The position numbers and the translations under genes were made by a program. Positions 50,611-61,284 of a stretch of 64,000 bases of DNA are shown piece after piece. The stretch is from Ascoidea rubescens DSM 1968 (Eukaryota > Ascomycota > Saccharomycetes > Ascoideales > Ascoideaceae): contig NW_017962917.1 in the NCBI RefSeq assembly GCF_001661345.1, positions 992,001 to 1,056,000 on the forward strand, given 5' to 3'. Each line of letters begins with the position of its first letter. The first letter of the stretch is position 1. The notes beneath the pieces were generated by a model, which was given only the letters and a program-made list of their open reading frames with translations, did not search any database and had not been told where the DNA came from.

Positions 50611-51586
50611 TGTTCCCTTTGGGGGACAGTGGGTGTAATTGACAACAGCAAGCAAGGAGTGCGATGAACAGATACCACAAGTTGTTGCTGATAATGCTAG
50701 CTTTGCTATGCCCTTTCTCTTGCCTGGATATTCAGTTATTGTTTTTTTTTACTTACCTCTGTTTGAAGCTGCTTCTGCTACACACTTTCTGCGAATTCCG
50801 CCCCTGTCCGAAATTCGAACCGCGCTCAGAGCAAAGGCATCCGTGGACGTGGTAGCGGATTACCAGCCACCACAACGGGTCAATGCATAAGTCTGCAGTG
50901 CTCTGAATGCGGCGTAATTAGACATATACAGACATGGCTGTACTTTCGCCCGCAAACATGGCACTCCACCGGATACCCCCTCGGAACGCGGGCGATTGGT
51001 TTAGCGAGTATCTTGTTTGCTAAATGCCGTGTTGTGATTGGCTTGTTGGCTGGGCAGTATTACTCAAAAGCCCAGACCGTTGGAAGCGCTGTGTTGGGCG
51101 CGAAACGAAAATCACAGCTGGATTGCAGTACTAAACAGAGCAGATACTACTGGCTGTTTATTTGGGTTATCGCAAAAACGCAGATCACTGCTAACATCCG
51201 GTTGTCAGTTATCTCCGGAGATGCAAGGTCATCGCGCTCGAATTTCGCTCAGCAATTTGAAAAAATTTGTGCTTTTAGGTTTTCGTCCTCTTCTTATAAA
51301 TTTTCTTTTCTTTATGCTGTTTTTTTCCTTTGCAAAAAAAGAGAAATTCAGAAGATGAGTACTTTAAATTTTTTGAATTTCAATAGTTTATTTAATAATT
51401 TAATTTGGTTTCAATTTAATTTGATTTGATTGAAATGAAATTATTTATTAATATAATCAATACTTTTATATAATATTCAATAATCCCGTTAATATTTCTT
51501 CACTCGCCAATACCTTGTATTCCTACTACCCAATAGCATTAGTACCAATAATAATCATTATAATATTAAAATATTAAAAAGTACCA
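50611..51586. promoter_or_regulatory. divergent promoter KIP2/PRS3
   Basis: 976 bp, GC-richer between 50780 and 51240. TTG- or chance-started frames across 51013-51429 match nothing known. No tRNA can be folded from the TTCGAA-containing stretches I tested (around 50810). From 51360 the sequence is AT-rich up to the PRS3 ATG. Confidence 0.45.
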
Positions 51587-52694
51587 ATGTCTGCAACAAA
51601 TTCGATCAAACTAATTTCAAGTGATATCCACAGGGGTTTAGCTGAGCTTGTCTCAAAAAGGTATGTCTCTATCCATTATAAAGACACGACTATGATCTAT
51701 GAAGAAAAACAAACTACGATAAAAATAAAAGAAATACACTCATGTAAATTAAAGAAGAAACTCCGATACTAATATTTTTTTTTTTTTTACTTTTTTAATA
51801 AGACTTGGTTTGCCCTTATGTAAAGTTGATCTTAAAAGAGAATCAAATAACGAGGTTTCCTTTAGCATCAGAGAATCTGTTAGAGATGAAGACATTTACA
51901 TAGTGTCTCAAATATCTTCGGGCGATGTCAATGATCGTTTATTGGAACTACTTATAATGATCAATGCTTGCAGAACTGCTTCTGCAAGAAGAATCACTGC
52001 TGTGATTCCCAACTTTCCTTACGCAAGACAAGACAGAAAGGATAAAAGTAGAGCTCCAATCACTGCTAAATTAGTTGCTGATATGTTAACAACTGCTGGT
52101 GTAAACCACATCATAACAATGGATTTACATGCTTCTCAAATCCAAGGCTTCTTTGATGTTCCTGCTGACAACTTGTACGCTGAACCAAGTGTACTAAGAT
52201 ACATCAAAGAAAACATTGATTATAAAAACTCAATCTTAGTTTCTCCCGATGCCGGTGGTGCCAAAAGAGCTGCCTCATTAGCAGATCGTTTGGACTTGAA
52301 TTTTGCCTTAATTCACAAAGAAAGGGCTAAACCTAATGAAGTATCCAAAATGGTTTTGGTAGGTGATGTAACTGATAAGATATCCATAATAGTAGATGAC
52401 ATGGCTGACACTTGTGGCACTCTAGCTAAAGCTGCTGACATCTTGTTGAAAAATGGCTCCAAAATGGTCATAGCAATTGTAACCCATGGCATATTGTCTG
52501 GAAATGCAATCAAGAACATTAACAACTCTAACTTGAATAAGGTGGTGTGCACAAACACTGTTCCCTTTGAGAAAAAATTGCTTTTATGTCCCAGGTTGGA
52601 CACAATAGATATTTCAGGTGTATTGGCTGAGTCCATTCGAAGACTCCATAATGGTGAATCTGTTTCCTATTTGTTTAGAAACTCACCCTTATAG
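51587..52694 (+). CDS. PRS3: ribose-phosphate pyrophosphokinase, spliced (51587-51660 joined to 51803-52694)
   Basis: Makes PRPP from ribose-5-phosphate and ATP for purine, pyrimidine, His, Trp and NAD synthesis. Exon 1 (74 nt) encodes [20 protein letters not shown]. Exon 2 completes the split Arg codon and continues [17 protein letters not shown], collinear with yeast Prs3. Diagnostic blocks are [20 protein letters not shown], then [30 protein letters not shown] and the PRPP-binding [13 protein letters not shown]. The joined product has 321 residues (yeast Prs3 320) and lacks the non-homologous insert of Prs1/Prs5. Without splicing, exon 1 would run into the intron and stop at 51772. Confidence 0.95.
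51661..51802 (+). other. spliceosomal intron in PRS3 (142 nt)
   Basis: 5' site AAAAG|GTATGT at 51660/51661, branch sequence TACTAAT at 51767-51773, a T-rich tract, and 3' site AATAAG|A at 51802/51803. Joining restores the PRS reading frame and the expected residues at the junction. This is the only intron I can support in the window. Confidence 0.95.
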
Positions 52695-53188
52695 TTATCC
52701 CATTATAACTAGCCTAGTTTGCCTAACGAGTAGAAGCTTGCTTTTTCTCTCTCTGTCCTTTTTGCCTCTACTCCTTCTATACGTTTAATATTCGATTTCT
52801 ATCAATATACATCTCATACACTCTGGCTTGGTTTAGTTTAGTTTAGTGTAGCTTAGCTTAGCTTAACTTGATTTATATTCCATAGCCATTGCTTCTCTTA
52901 ATCCTTTAGTTATTGGCTTAATAACCGAGTGTTTTTGCCTCCAAACCTTATCCTTCCGAATGGCAAATTCAGACGCATTTTTGAAAGCCATTTACGTCTC
53001 ATTTCATTTCATTATCTTATCACATTAGCAATATAAATACACAATAATTAGCCTTATTAACAACTAGCTCCTTTTGATACATCTATACTCGAAATTAATA
53101 CTCCAAAGACTTTTTTTTTTTCCTTTTATTGAAGACCTTTTATATTGATATCTTTCTACTCGCTTTGTAATAATAACACTCATTCAAA
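52695..53188. promoter_or_regulatory. spacer PRS3/AMMECR1 gene
   Basis: 494 bp, no gene. A TTTAG/CTTAG 5-bp tandem lies at about 52833-52868. The end is the probable promoter and T-rich leader of the next gene. Confidence 0.5.
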
Positions 53189-53839
53189 ATGCCTGCTAAT
53201 TCCTCTCCTTATGCTGCTTTTGCCTTCGATGTGCTAATCTCCTCCTTGAACAAGCAAAAGACTCCTACACATAATTTGAGGTTTTATAAAGATTTGTTTA
53301 TTAGAAAGTTCAGTTATAGCGATGATATAAACCACGATTCTTATCCATTGTTTGTGACTTGGAACATCATAGAGGGCAATCTCAGCAATTATCAAGATGA
53401 CGAACATGAGTTAAGAGGCTGCATTGGATGTTTTAGCAATTTGCCCTTGGAAAAAGGGTTGATTGAGTACTCCAAAATCTCAGCATTTGAAGACCCAAGG
53501 TTTGAACCCATCGAAAAAAGGGAATTGAATAGATTACTGGTGTCTATAACTTTATTAAAAGATTTTGAAGTTGGACTGAATCCTTTGGATTGGAAATTGG
53601 GCGAAAATGGAATAAAAATTTCATTTGTTGATAGAGGGAGCAAAAAAAGTGCAACATTTTTGCCGGATGTGCCAGTTGAACAAGATTGGGATAAAGAGAC
53701 AACATTGAATTATTTGGTTCAGAAAGCTGGTGTTTCCAAATATAAGGTTAATTATAAGAAGTTTGATATTAAATTGACAAAGTATAAAGGTGATAAATCT
53801 TCAATGAGTTATAAAGATTATCTCAACTTGTTTGTTTAA
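53189..53839 (+). CDS. AMMECR1-domain protein (YOR289W type)
   Basis: A conserved eukaryotic/archaeal AMMECR1 domain over nearly the whole 216 residues. The hallmark LRGCIGCF (LRGCIG motif) is near residue 74, followed by YSKISAFEDPRFEPI, the LVSITLLKDFE strand, GENGIKISFVDRGSKKSATF, and FLPDVPVEQDWDKETTLNYL. The length matches the uncharacterised yeast protein Yor289w. The molecular function of the family is not established; a role in redox or RNA metabolism has been suggested but cannot be seen here. Confidence 0.93.
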   Translation: MPANSSPYAAFAFDVLISSLNKQKTPTHNLRFYKDLFIRKFSYSDDINHDSYPLFVTWNIIEGNLSNYQDDEHELRGCIGCFSNLPLEKGLIEYSKISAFEDPRFEPIEKRELNRLLVSITLLKDFEVGLNPLDWKLGENGIKISFVDRGSKKSATFLPDVPVEQDWDKETTLNYLVQKAGVSKYKVNYKKFDIKLTKYKGDKSSMSYKDYLNLFV

Positions 53840-55008
53840 TTCAATTTAGAATTGTTTTTAGTTTTGTTTTTGTTTTTATTTGATATAATTTTATCATTTC
53901 GTTTATATTTCATTACAACTTGTGATGATCTTATTTTCTTGATGATACCAGTTTTTGCATCTGAATAGTCTTTAAAATATTTTGAGATCATTATGATTTT
54001 CAACATAGTATAAATATTGTTTTAGATTGTATTTACAAATAGGTTTCAAGCAAGTTAAACAGTTTTGTAAAATTTGAGTTTGCATTTAACAATAGAGGTT
54101 CATTTAGTTATTTTTATCATACAATGCAAAAAAGTATCAAAAATTTTAACCCCTTAATAATTGATAAATCATAGATAATAACAATAATATTTTTTTTTTA
54201 TTATTTAAAATCAATAAACTAAAAATCAGAATAATTACAATTAAACAATTCTAGAGAAAAAACGATAAATTGGAAACCTTGTTTAAAAATCGATTTAAAA
54301 AACAATCTATGGTTCAAAAATTTAGTTAAATAAAAACCAATGCACTGAAAATAAATGACTACTCCGAGACCAGACCTTACTTTAAAACAGCAAAAGAGCA
54401 TAAATCATTTATAAATTATCCAAAATAAGTCAAAATAAGTCAAAATAAGTCAAAAAGCAGCATGAAAAACACCAAAAACACCAATTTAATAGAGCAAACA
54501 TAAACCTTTTATTCAGATCCAACCGACTCAAATGTCTTAGGAGCGTTCGAATTCCCTTTTAGAAACAAAAACCTCACCTTGAGGAAGCAGAGCCGGGATT
54601 CAACTCCACAAAAATGGCTGCTTTTTAAGTTTCTAAAAACACACAGCACACCGCAACCTGCATGAAACCTAATATTCTTATATTATCTTGGCTTTCTCTC
54701 AAACCGCATGATTTACCCGGTCTATGTCCAGGATTTATATCTGCACTCATAACAAAAGTTTTTTAACTTTTAGCTCTGTGCAGTTTAGCTTTGCCAAGAG
54801 ATATAGTGTAGACTAGTATAGTCTCTGTATTAATATGCGATGTCCTGCGCTTGCGCACATTCTTGATAGCTTATACCGCTGTGTGTATGTGTGTATCTAC
54901 TTTTGCTCCCAATCTTTATCACTTCATATTTTATATAAGGCTCAAAATTTCTTGATTTTTAATCTTTTCAATTTTAAATCCATTGAAAAAATACTTTCAA
55001 ACTCGAAA
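53840..55008. other. 1.17 kb gap before the permease relic
   Basis: No gene is supported. The left half is AT-rich; a 12-bp tandem TCAAAATAAG is at about 54419-54458. The right half (54530-54860) is GC-richer. I tested it for tRNA arms around TTCGAA (54545) and the GGATTCAACTCC stretch (54596), but no cloverleaf formed. Confidence 0.45.
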
Positions 55009-56020
55009 ATGCATAATATTTTCAGAAAAATAGGGCTGTGTTTTAGCTTTGGGGAAAACGGTTTAATCTCAGGAACAATAAATTCGATCTCTGGTTGCAA
55101 TAAATTAAATAGAGAGCTGAAAGCTGACCAGATTGCAATGATTGCATTTAATAGTACTTATGCAATTTAATTACTTGTAAGCTCTCGTAAAGGATTGTAT
55201 CTATCTGGTTCTGCTTTATTATTTATATCTTTTGCTGCTATTGTTATTCTTGTTTATTTTGTTTTAGGTTCATTTTTCAATTTGGATTTCCATATTTTTA
55301 CTTATAACATTGATACTAGATTATCTTCCAATTAAACAACTTGGTATATTTGAAGTCATTTCATCTTCTATAAAAATTTTTGTGTTAATTGGTATAATTT
55401 TATTTTTAAATGTTGCTATGGCTGGTGGTGATCCAAACAAGGATACTATTGGTTTACAACAGATATTGGGGTAACTTCAGCACTTTTAAAGAATACACAA
55501 CTGAAAAAGGTTCTATTGGAGGTCTACCAGGTTGACTTGCCGGATTTATTGCATCTTTAACTGCTGCAAATCTGTTCATCTTCTGGAATCGAAATTTTTT
55601 GTATTGTTTTTCCTGAAGCTACCGAAAAGTTTGAAAAAGCTATCATCAAAGCAGTCAATTATACTTATTTTCTGAATACTACCTTTTACATAATCACCAT
55701 TGTTTTGTTATGCAAATTTTACTGTTTCTCTATTAGCCTTTTTAACCATCACTGACCAAAAAGCCTTTGACTATTTTGTATTAGAAACATCAATTTTTGT
55801 CTTATCAACTTGGTCAACCATTCTTTTAAGTCATTGTTGCCTTTATGAACAGTTTTTCAAGCTCAAAATCATAGAACAATTTGGAAAATTCGTTGAAGTA
55901 CAATACTTTATTAAAACCATTCTCTATTATTGTTGCCGCCTATATAACCATCAATTTATATTCAATGTCATTTTTCTTTATATCATCAATACACAATATC
56001 CCATTTTTGTTCTTTTGTAA
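55009..56020 (+). pseudogene. decayed amino-acid permease (AAP/YAT family)
   Basis: Pieces in several frames line up in order with fungal amino-acid permeases. First is NRELKADQIAMIAFNST, the pre-TM1/TM1 signature, ended by a TAA at 55168. Next comes SSRKGLYLSGSALLFISFA (TM1-2), then after a missing TM3-5 portion IWISIFLLITLILDYLPIK and GGDPNKDTIG. Then RYWGNFSTFKEYTTEKGSIG (55459 on) with an in-frame TGA at 55533, then FPEATEKFEKAIIKAVNYT (compare AEAKNPRKAVPRAIKK) and finally LLAFLTITDQKAFDYF near the end. Stops, frameshifts and at least two deletions rule out a working transporter. It lies directly upstream of the phospholipase gene, same strand. Confidence 0.8.
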
Positions 56021-56208
56021 CTGCTTTTTTTGGCTCTGAAAATAACTGCTTGCAACATCGTTTTGTGGAAATTGATTTTTGAATTTCCAAAAACCTCAAT
56101 CAACAAACCATTTGGTTTATTTCTTATATTCGAATCCCAATTCAAATGCAAAAAACAACAACAGCTCACTATCCAAAACAGTAACCATTTGAAACCACTT
56201 CAATCAGC

Positions 56209-57669
56209 ATGGCAAATCACATCAATGGTCAAAACCTGTCCAAAATACTTATTCTCATTTGCCTTCTTTTAAACTTTGCTGATTGTCTATCAATAAACTA
56301 TAAAAAAGAAAACACAAAAATCTACAAAAACAACCAAAATCCCTTCTTGAATTTAAACTCCTTCAAACATTTAAAGCCATTCAACTCTTCGTTCATAAAG
56401 ACTAAAGTCAACTTTACTAAAAACCTGAATTTACACTCAAACTCATTTTTGGACTTGGATCTTTCGAACAAATTATTAGAAAACCTGCTAAATTCATTTG
56501 ATAACAAAGATCATCGTAACATTTCTGCTTCAAACGAAGATGAAAACGACAATCAATACAACCATTACAATCCAATCAAAAACTATGCTCCTTACACAAC
56601 TTTATGCCCTTTGAATGAACGCTTGGTAAGATCTGCGTATTTTGATGGACTTAACCAACCTTCCTCACAACTATCGCTATCACTAGAAGAACAGAACTAT
56701 ATTGCAAATAGACAACAAAAGACCCAGGTAGCTCTTGAAAACTATCTTAACAGAATCAGTATCGATGGCTTCAACTGCTCTCACTTCCTAAAACTATCTT
56801 CAAAACCCACCACCATCAGCATAGCCATATCTGGTGGTGGATATAGATCAATGCTCACATCTGCTGGAGCAATAAGTGCTCTAGATATAAGAACCAAAAA
56901 CTCAACCAATCTGGGTCATTTGGGTGGTTTGCTACAATCTACATCATACATTTCAAGTGTGTCTGGTGGTTCTTGGTTACTCACCTCTTTAATGTTCCAC
57001 AACTTCAAAAGTATTGAAGAATTAAGAGATGATAGCAAGTATTGGCGCTTAGATTCTCCATTGTTAGAAGGAATACCTGATGTTAATATTGATGTTAATA
57101 AGTTAGAGAGTACTGGAGACAACCAGAAAAACAATGAGAACAATTTTGACTTTGGCAACAGTAACAGTAATGGTAACTTTCCAAAAATGACTTTTAAAGA
57201 TAAAATTTTGAAATCATTAAATCTCAGTGGCAAACAAAAACGCGAGAATCCTATACATGACCATGATTCTGATTCCAATTTCGATTTCAATCCAATAACT
57301 GATAGTAATAATAATAATAATAATAATGATATTTTGGATTTTCAAAGTTATTTTCATTTCGATAATATTGATGCTTATGAATCTCCTTTCAGCGACTATG
57401 TACAAAATAAACAAAATAAGAGCAGAAATAGCAGTTTGGAACAAATAGCTCATGACAACAATAAATCTAAACTCAATAGCACTAATGATCAAAATATTTG
57501 TAAATCCAAAAAATTAGAAAATAAACAATTGGAATTTCAAGAATTGGAGAATAAAAAAAATGGACTTTCTTTGAAAAACTTTTTTTCTAGACTCTCAAAT
57601 ATTGATACAGATATTGATACAAATAATAATAACAAAAACAGCAATAATAACAATAACAATAATAATAAC

Positions 57670-57764
<95 letters not shown>

Positions 57765-57765
57765 N

Positions 57766-57860
<95 letters not shown>

Positions 57861-59660
57861 CCATTGGATTTATCTCACGAAAGCATGCCCATATTGAAAA
57901 AAAATTTAAAAACCAAGACTTCCCTCTCATCATTTAAGAAAAATTTAAATGGAAACCCTAAAATAACGAAAGAAAAAGAATTCATTTTTAATAACGATCA
58001 ATTGAAAAAAAATTCAATAACAAATTTTAGAAAAATATTAACATTCTATCGCAATTTACATCGAGATGTTCGTGACAAAAAGCTAGCTGGATTTCATATT
58101 TCATTTACAGATTACTGGGGCAGAGCACTATCAAAAAAGATTTTGCCATTTCAAGAAAATAAATCATTGACATTCTCAAGCGTTAGAAAGCTACCATCTT
58201 TCAAAAACTATGATCTACCATTTCCAATTTTGATTTCCAATCTACGATGGCCCACCAACGACTTGGAAAAAATAAACAATGATTTAATTGACAGCAAAAC
58301 TTCACAAATATTTGAATTCAATCCATATGAGTTTGGCAGCTGGGAATCATACTTAGAAGCATTTGTAAAAATTAAGTATTTAGGTACAATGCTAAATGAT
58401 GGTATTCCAATCTTTAAAATTAATAACAATTCAATTTGTGTGAATGGGTTTGACAACATCGGGTTTATTACAGCAACTTCATCGTCGTTATTTAACAGTG
58501 TTATTTTCTTCATTTGGAAATTGATTGGCAGAAGCAAGAAAGAGACATATACAGCATTTAACACAGTTTTGAAAATTTTTGGATTAAATATCAACGACAA
58601 TAATCAAAGTACCGGTTTTAATAAGCATCATCCTGATTACGCACTATTTTCTCCCAACCCATTTTTCGGGTACAACCATGGTAAAAATTCATTAAAAATT
58701 AGCAAAATTCCTCATTTGTTTTTGGTTGATGGCGGAGAAGATGGACAAAATGTACCATTTCAGCCATTTTTAACAGTTAAAAATAGAGAGGTTGATTTAA
58801 TTATTGCAATTGATTCCACATCGGATAAATGCAATTATCCCAACGGCACAACTTTAAAATTAACTGCTCAAAGATATCATGGTTCTAGTTTTATTGATAA
58901 CAATAACCAAAGCACTTATGAATCTATTATGAATACTAGCAGAAATAATTTTGATTATATTAATAATAGAAATAATGAAAAGTTAAAAAACAGTACAAAA
59001 ATAAAAATTGAAAATAGACATGATGACATACCAAGTAGTTTTTGGACGGCAGTTGGTGACAAGGAAAAAATAGTTGAGCACGATATCTTTCCTGAAATTC
59101 CAGATTTAGGTGATTTGGTAAAAAACAATTTTAATAAAAAACCGGTGTTTTTCGGTTGTGACCTAGATAAGGCATATCCTGTTAGGGCCTTCAATAATAA
59201 AAATGCTGAACACAAAGATAAAACCAAAACCAAAATCAAAACTAGAAACAATAACGGCACAAAAAAGATCTGGTTTCCACCATTAATTGTTTATTTTCCA
59301 AACTCTAATTATACGTTTGAATCAAATCAGTCAACTTTCAAACTACAATACGGACATGATGAAGAATGTAAAATGATTGAAAATGGCTATAGTATATTGA
59401 CATACGGAAATTCATCGAGTTATTTAACTAATAAAGAGAATTATGAAACCGAAAATATTCGGTTTGATCAGTGTATGGGATGTGCAGCGATGAAGAGAGA
59501 GTTTGATAGAATTGAAAGAGGAATAAACAGAAATTATTTTCAAAAGGAATCAAAACATAATTTGAAGAAAAATATTTATTATAGTGTAAATAACCAGACT
59601 GAGATATTTGAGATTCCTAAAATCTGTGTCAAATGTTTTGAAAAATTTTGTTATAATTAA
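56209..59660 (+). CDS. phospholipase B-like lysophospholipase with microsatellite insertion
   Basis: A secretory cPLA2-fold phospholipase (PLB1-3/SPO1 family). A signal peptide lies at ~10-28 (KILILICLLLNFADCLS). The family domain starts at NYAPYTTLCP (~130), with SGGGYRSML (~206-214, catalytic Arg), SVSGGSWL (nucleophile Ser, ~250), ITDYWGRALS-like FTDYWGRALS, and VDGGEDGQNVP with the catalytic Asp. The Cys-rich end CMGCAAMKREF...CVKCFEKFCYN has no hydrophobic GPI tail, so it is secreted or Spo1-like. Two open frames (56209-57897 and 57864-59660) are one gene. A single N at 57765 inside an AAT run shifts the phase, and replacing it by two bases (or 2+3n) restores one frame of about 1150 residues. 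A ~310-residue Asn-rich insert (about 57090-58020) separates the catalytic halves. Confidence 0.82.
57631..57861. repeat. long (AAT)n microsatellite with unresolved base
   Basis: About 200 bp of almost pure AAT units, interrupted by some AAC at the left end and by N at 57765. The phase differs by two bases on either side of the N, as expected when an assembler could not bridge the repeat. True length is unknown. Confidence 0.95.
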
Positions 59661-60591
59661 CGAGCTGAAGAAAGGAGTTCAAACATAATTTTAGTTACTT
59701 TTAAGATTTGGAAACTCTATAGAATAATGAACTTGTTTATATTTTAAAATTAAAAGATTAATATTCTGTAAATATTTAGTATTAAATTTATTACTTTGAA
59801 TTAACCTTTAGTTTTAAAGTAGTTGAAAACTAGTAAAAGGGATGCTTTTCCAGATAAGGATAATGAACTTGCTTTTTTGTCAATAATCTACGGCATTAGT
59901 AGCTGACAATGGCCATGTTTTTTCTTGGAATTGATGAAAGGGAGTAAAAATAAAATTGAAAAATTACAAAATTGAAAAATCGAAATTTTTTTAAATAAAA
60001 ACAAATAAATTCTTTAATTCACTAACAGTTGATTCAAATCTAATCCACCAAGGATTTATCAGAAAGGGAAAAAAAATTAAAAAATAATAAATTTTAGTTG
60101 AACACAAAACCGGATGATAATAACTAACTTTAATTTAATGAGCAAGAGAAATAATGATAAAATAAATAATAAATATTAGAACAAATACACAAATTTAAAA
60201 CAAAACAATATTTCAAAATATCAAAAAAAATATCGTGTAACGAAACTTTACACCATCTCTGAACTTTACAAATATTTCTGAGGATCAGCAATGTGATTGC
60301 TCGCATGAACAACAACAACAGTGGTCGGAAACCCAAGCGATACGAATAAAAAGTGGCAGACACAGACACAGACACAGACACAAGCCAGAAATACGAGGTT
60401 CGAGCAATCAACAATATTAAACATAAAAGCTTGAGCAAAAGCTTGATACAATAGCGAACACAATAGCGAACACAACAGCAAACACAACAGCAAACACAAA
60501 AGCTTGACACAAAAGCTTGACACAAAGACCCTGCATGATGGTGCTGATAGGTGTTGGAAATAGAGCAGAGTGAGACAGAGTGAAACAGAGT

Positions 60592-60603
60592 GGGGGGGGG
60601 GGG
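60592..60603. repeat. poly-G run of 12
   Basis: Twelve consecutive G in an AT-rich genome, flanked by AGAGTGAGACAGAGTGAAACAG-type repeats on the left (ending at 60591). Possible assembly artefact or quadruplex-prone site. Confidence 0.85.
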
Positions 60604-60785
60604 CAGGGCGATAAGATGCCATGAAAAATAACTCATGAAAAATAACCCATGAAAAATAACCCATATACACAGTAATGGAATAGTTTGGTTGCTATTGTTG
60701 CAATTCTGGCATGTTCGTTATTATGATTGAGTTGAAATTGGTTCTTTTTGTTTACCGATTATTGATTTATTGATTTATTGATCAT

Positions 60786-60832
60786 TTTTTCACTTAATTT
60801 TTCACTTAATTTTTCACTTAATTTTTCACTTA
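60786..60832. repeat. 12-bp tandem TTTTTCACTTAA
   Basis: Four units (TTTTTTCACTTAA then TTTTTCACTTAAT repeated) in the upstream region of the Ada-like gene. Confidence 0.75.
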
Positions 60833-61135
60833 ATTTATTATTTTGGGTGATATGTTTTCTTTTTAAATTCAAATTGGACATGAGATAGTGTCACATCACT
60901 CACATCGTTGCATCAAATATATGGTCTGATGTGCTGGGTTTCCAGAGTTTTTGCATTGAAATCTGATATAATTGCTTGCCATTGTCAATTAGCTTTGACC
61001 ATAGTAATAAAATGATATATAAGTAACAGGGATTTCTCATCCATTGACAGACTTTCTAGTTGGCAATTATTTATTTCAGAAACAACTGGAATCTACTCTA
61101 ATATATCTGTACAACTATTGTTCTAATTGTTCCAA

Positions 61136-61198
61136 TTATACAAGTTATACAAGTTATACAAGTTATACAAGTTATACAAGTTATACAAGTTATACAAG
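61136..61198. repeat. seven perfect 9-bp units TTATACAAG
   Basis: Units start at 61136, 61145, 61154, 61163, 61172, 61181 and 61190, followed by a variant CTATACAAT. The array ends 86 bp before the Ada-like ATG, so it is in its promoter or 5' leader. Confidence 0.9.
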
Positions 61199-61284
61199 CT
61201 ATACAATCTGTATACTACTGATTTGTTTGGGATATTAACCATTTAATTTATTTGATTTTGCTCTTTACCAACATCGTTGCTACA

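Larger units (their letters stand above)
59661..61284. other. 1.6 kb repeat-rich gap before the Ada-like gene
   Basis: No credible gene; antisense frames at 60130-60670 translate simple repeats. Contents include a CACAGA tandem (60357-60380), an AGCTTGA/TAGCGAACACAA cluster (60425-60520), a 12-G run (60592-60603), CATGAAAAATAAC units (60616-60660), TTTTTCACTTAA units (60786-60832) and 9-bp units (61136-61198). Confidence 0.5.

Noticed and set aside
50780-50890. Possible tRNA on the minus strand around GGTTCGAATTTCGG
   Set aside because: The B-box-like string is not flanked by pairing stems, and no anticodon arm could be drawn.
54530-54640. Possible tRNA around GTTCGAATT and GGATTCAACTCC
   Set aside because: No T-arm or acceptor stem pairs on either strand, and no A box is found at the right distance.
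57864-59660. A separate second phospholipase-like gene
   Set aside because: It lacks a start, signal peptide and the Arg/Ser block, which are all in the frame before the microsatellite; the N at 57765 explains the phase change.
60130-60670. Antisense frames with Cys/Val/Ser repeats (CVCCC, VSVSVS)
   Set aside because: These are translations of CACAGA and AGCAAACACAA tandems; two different frames look equally open, as expected of repeats.
61044-61238. Upstream ORF with SYT repeats before the Ada-like gene
   Set aside because: It begins with TTG, and the SYT repeat is just the 9-bp tandem being a multiple of three.
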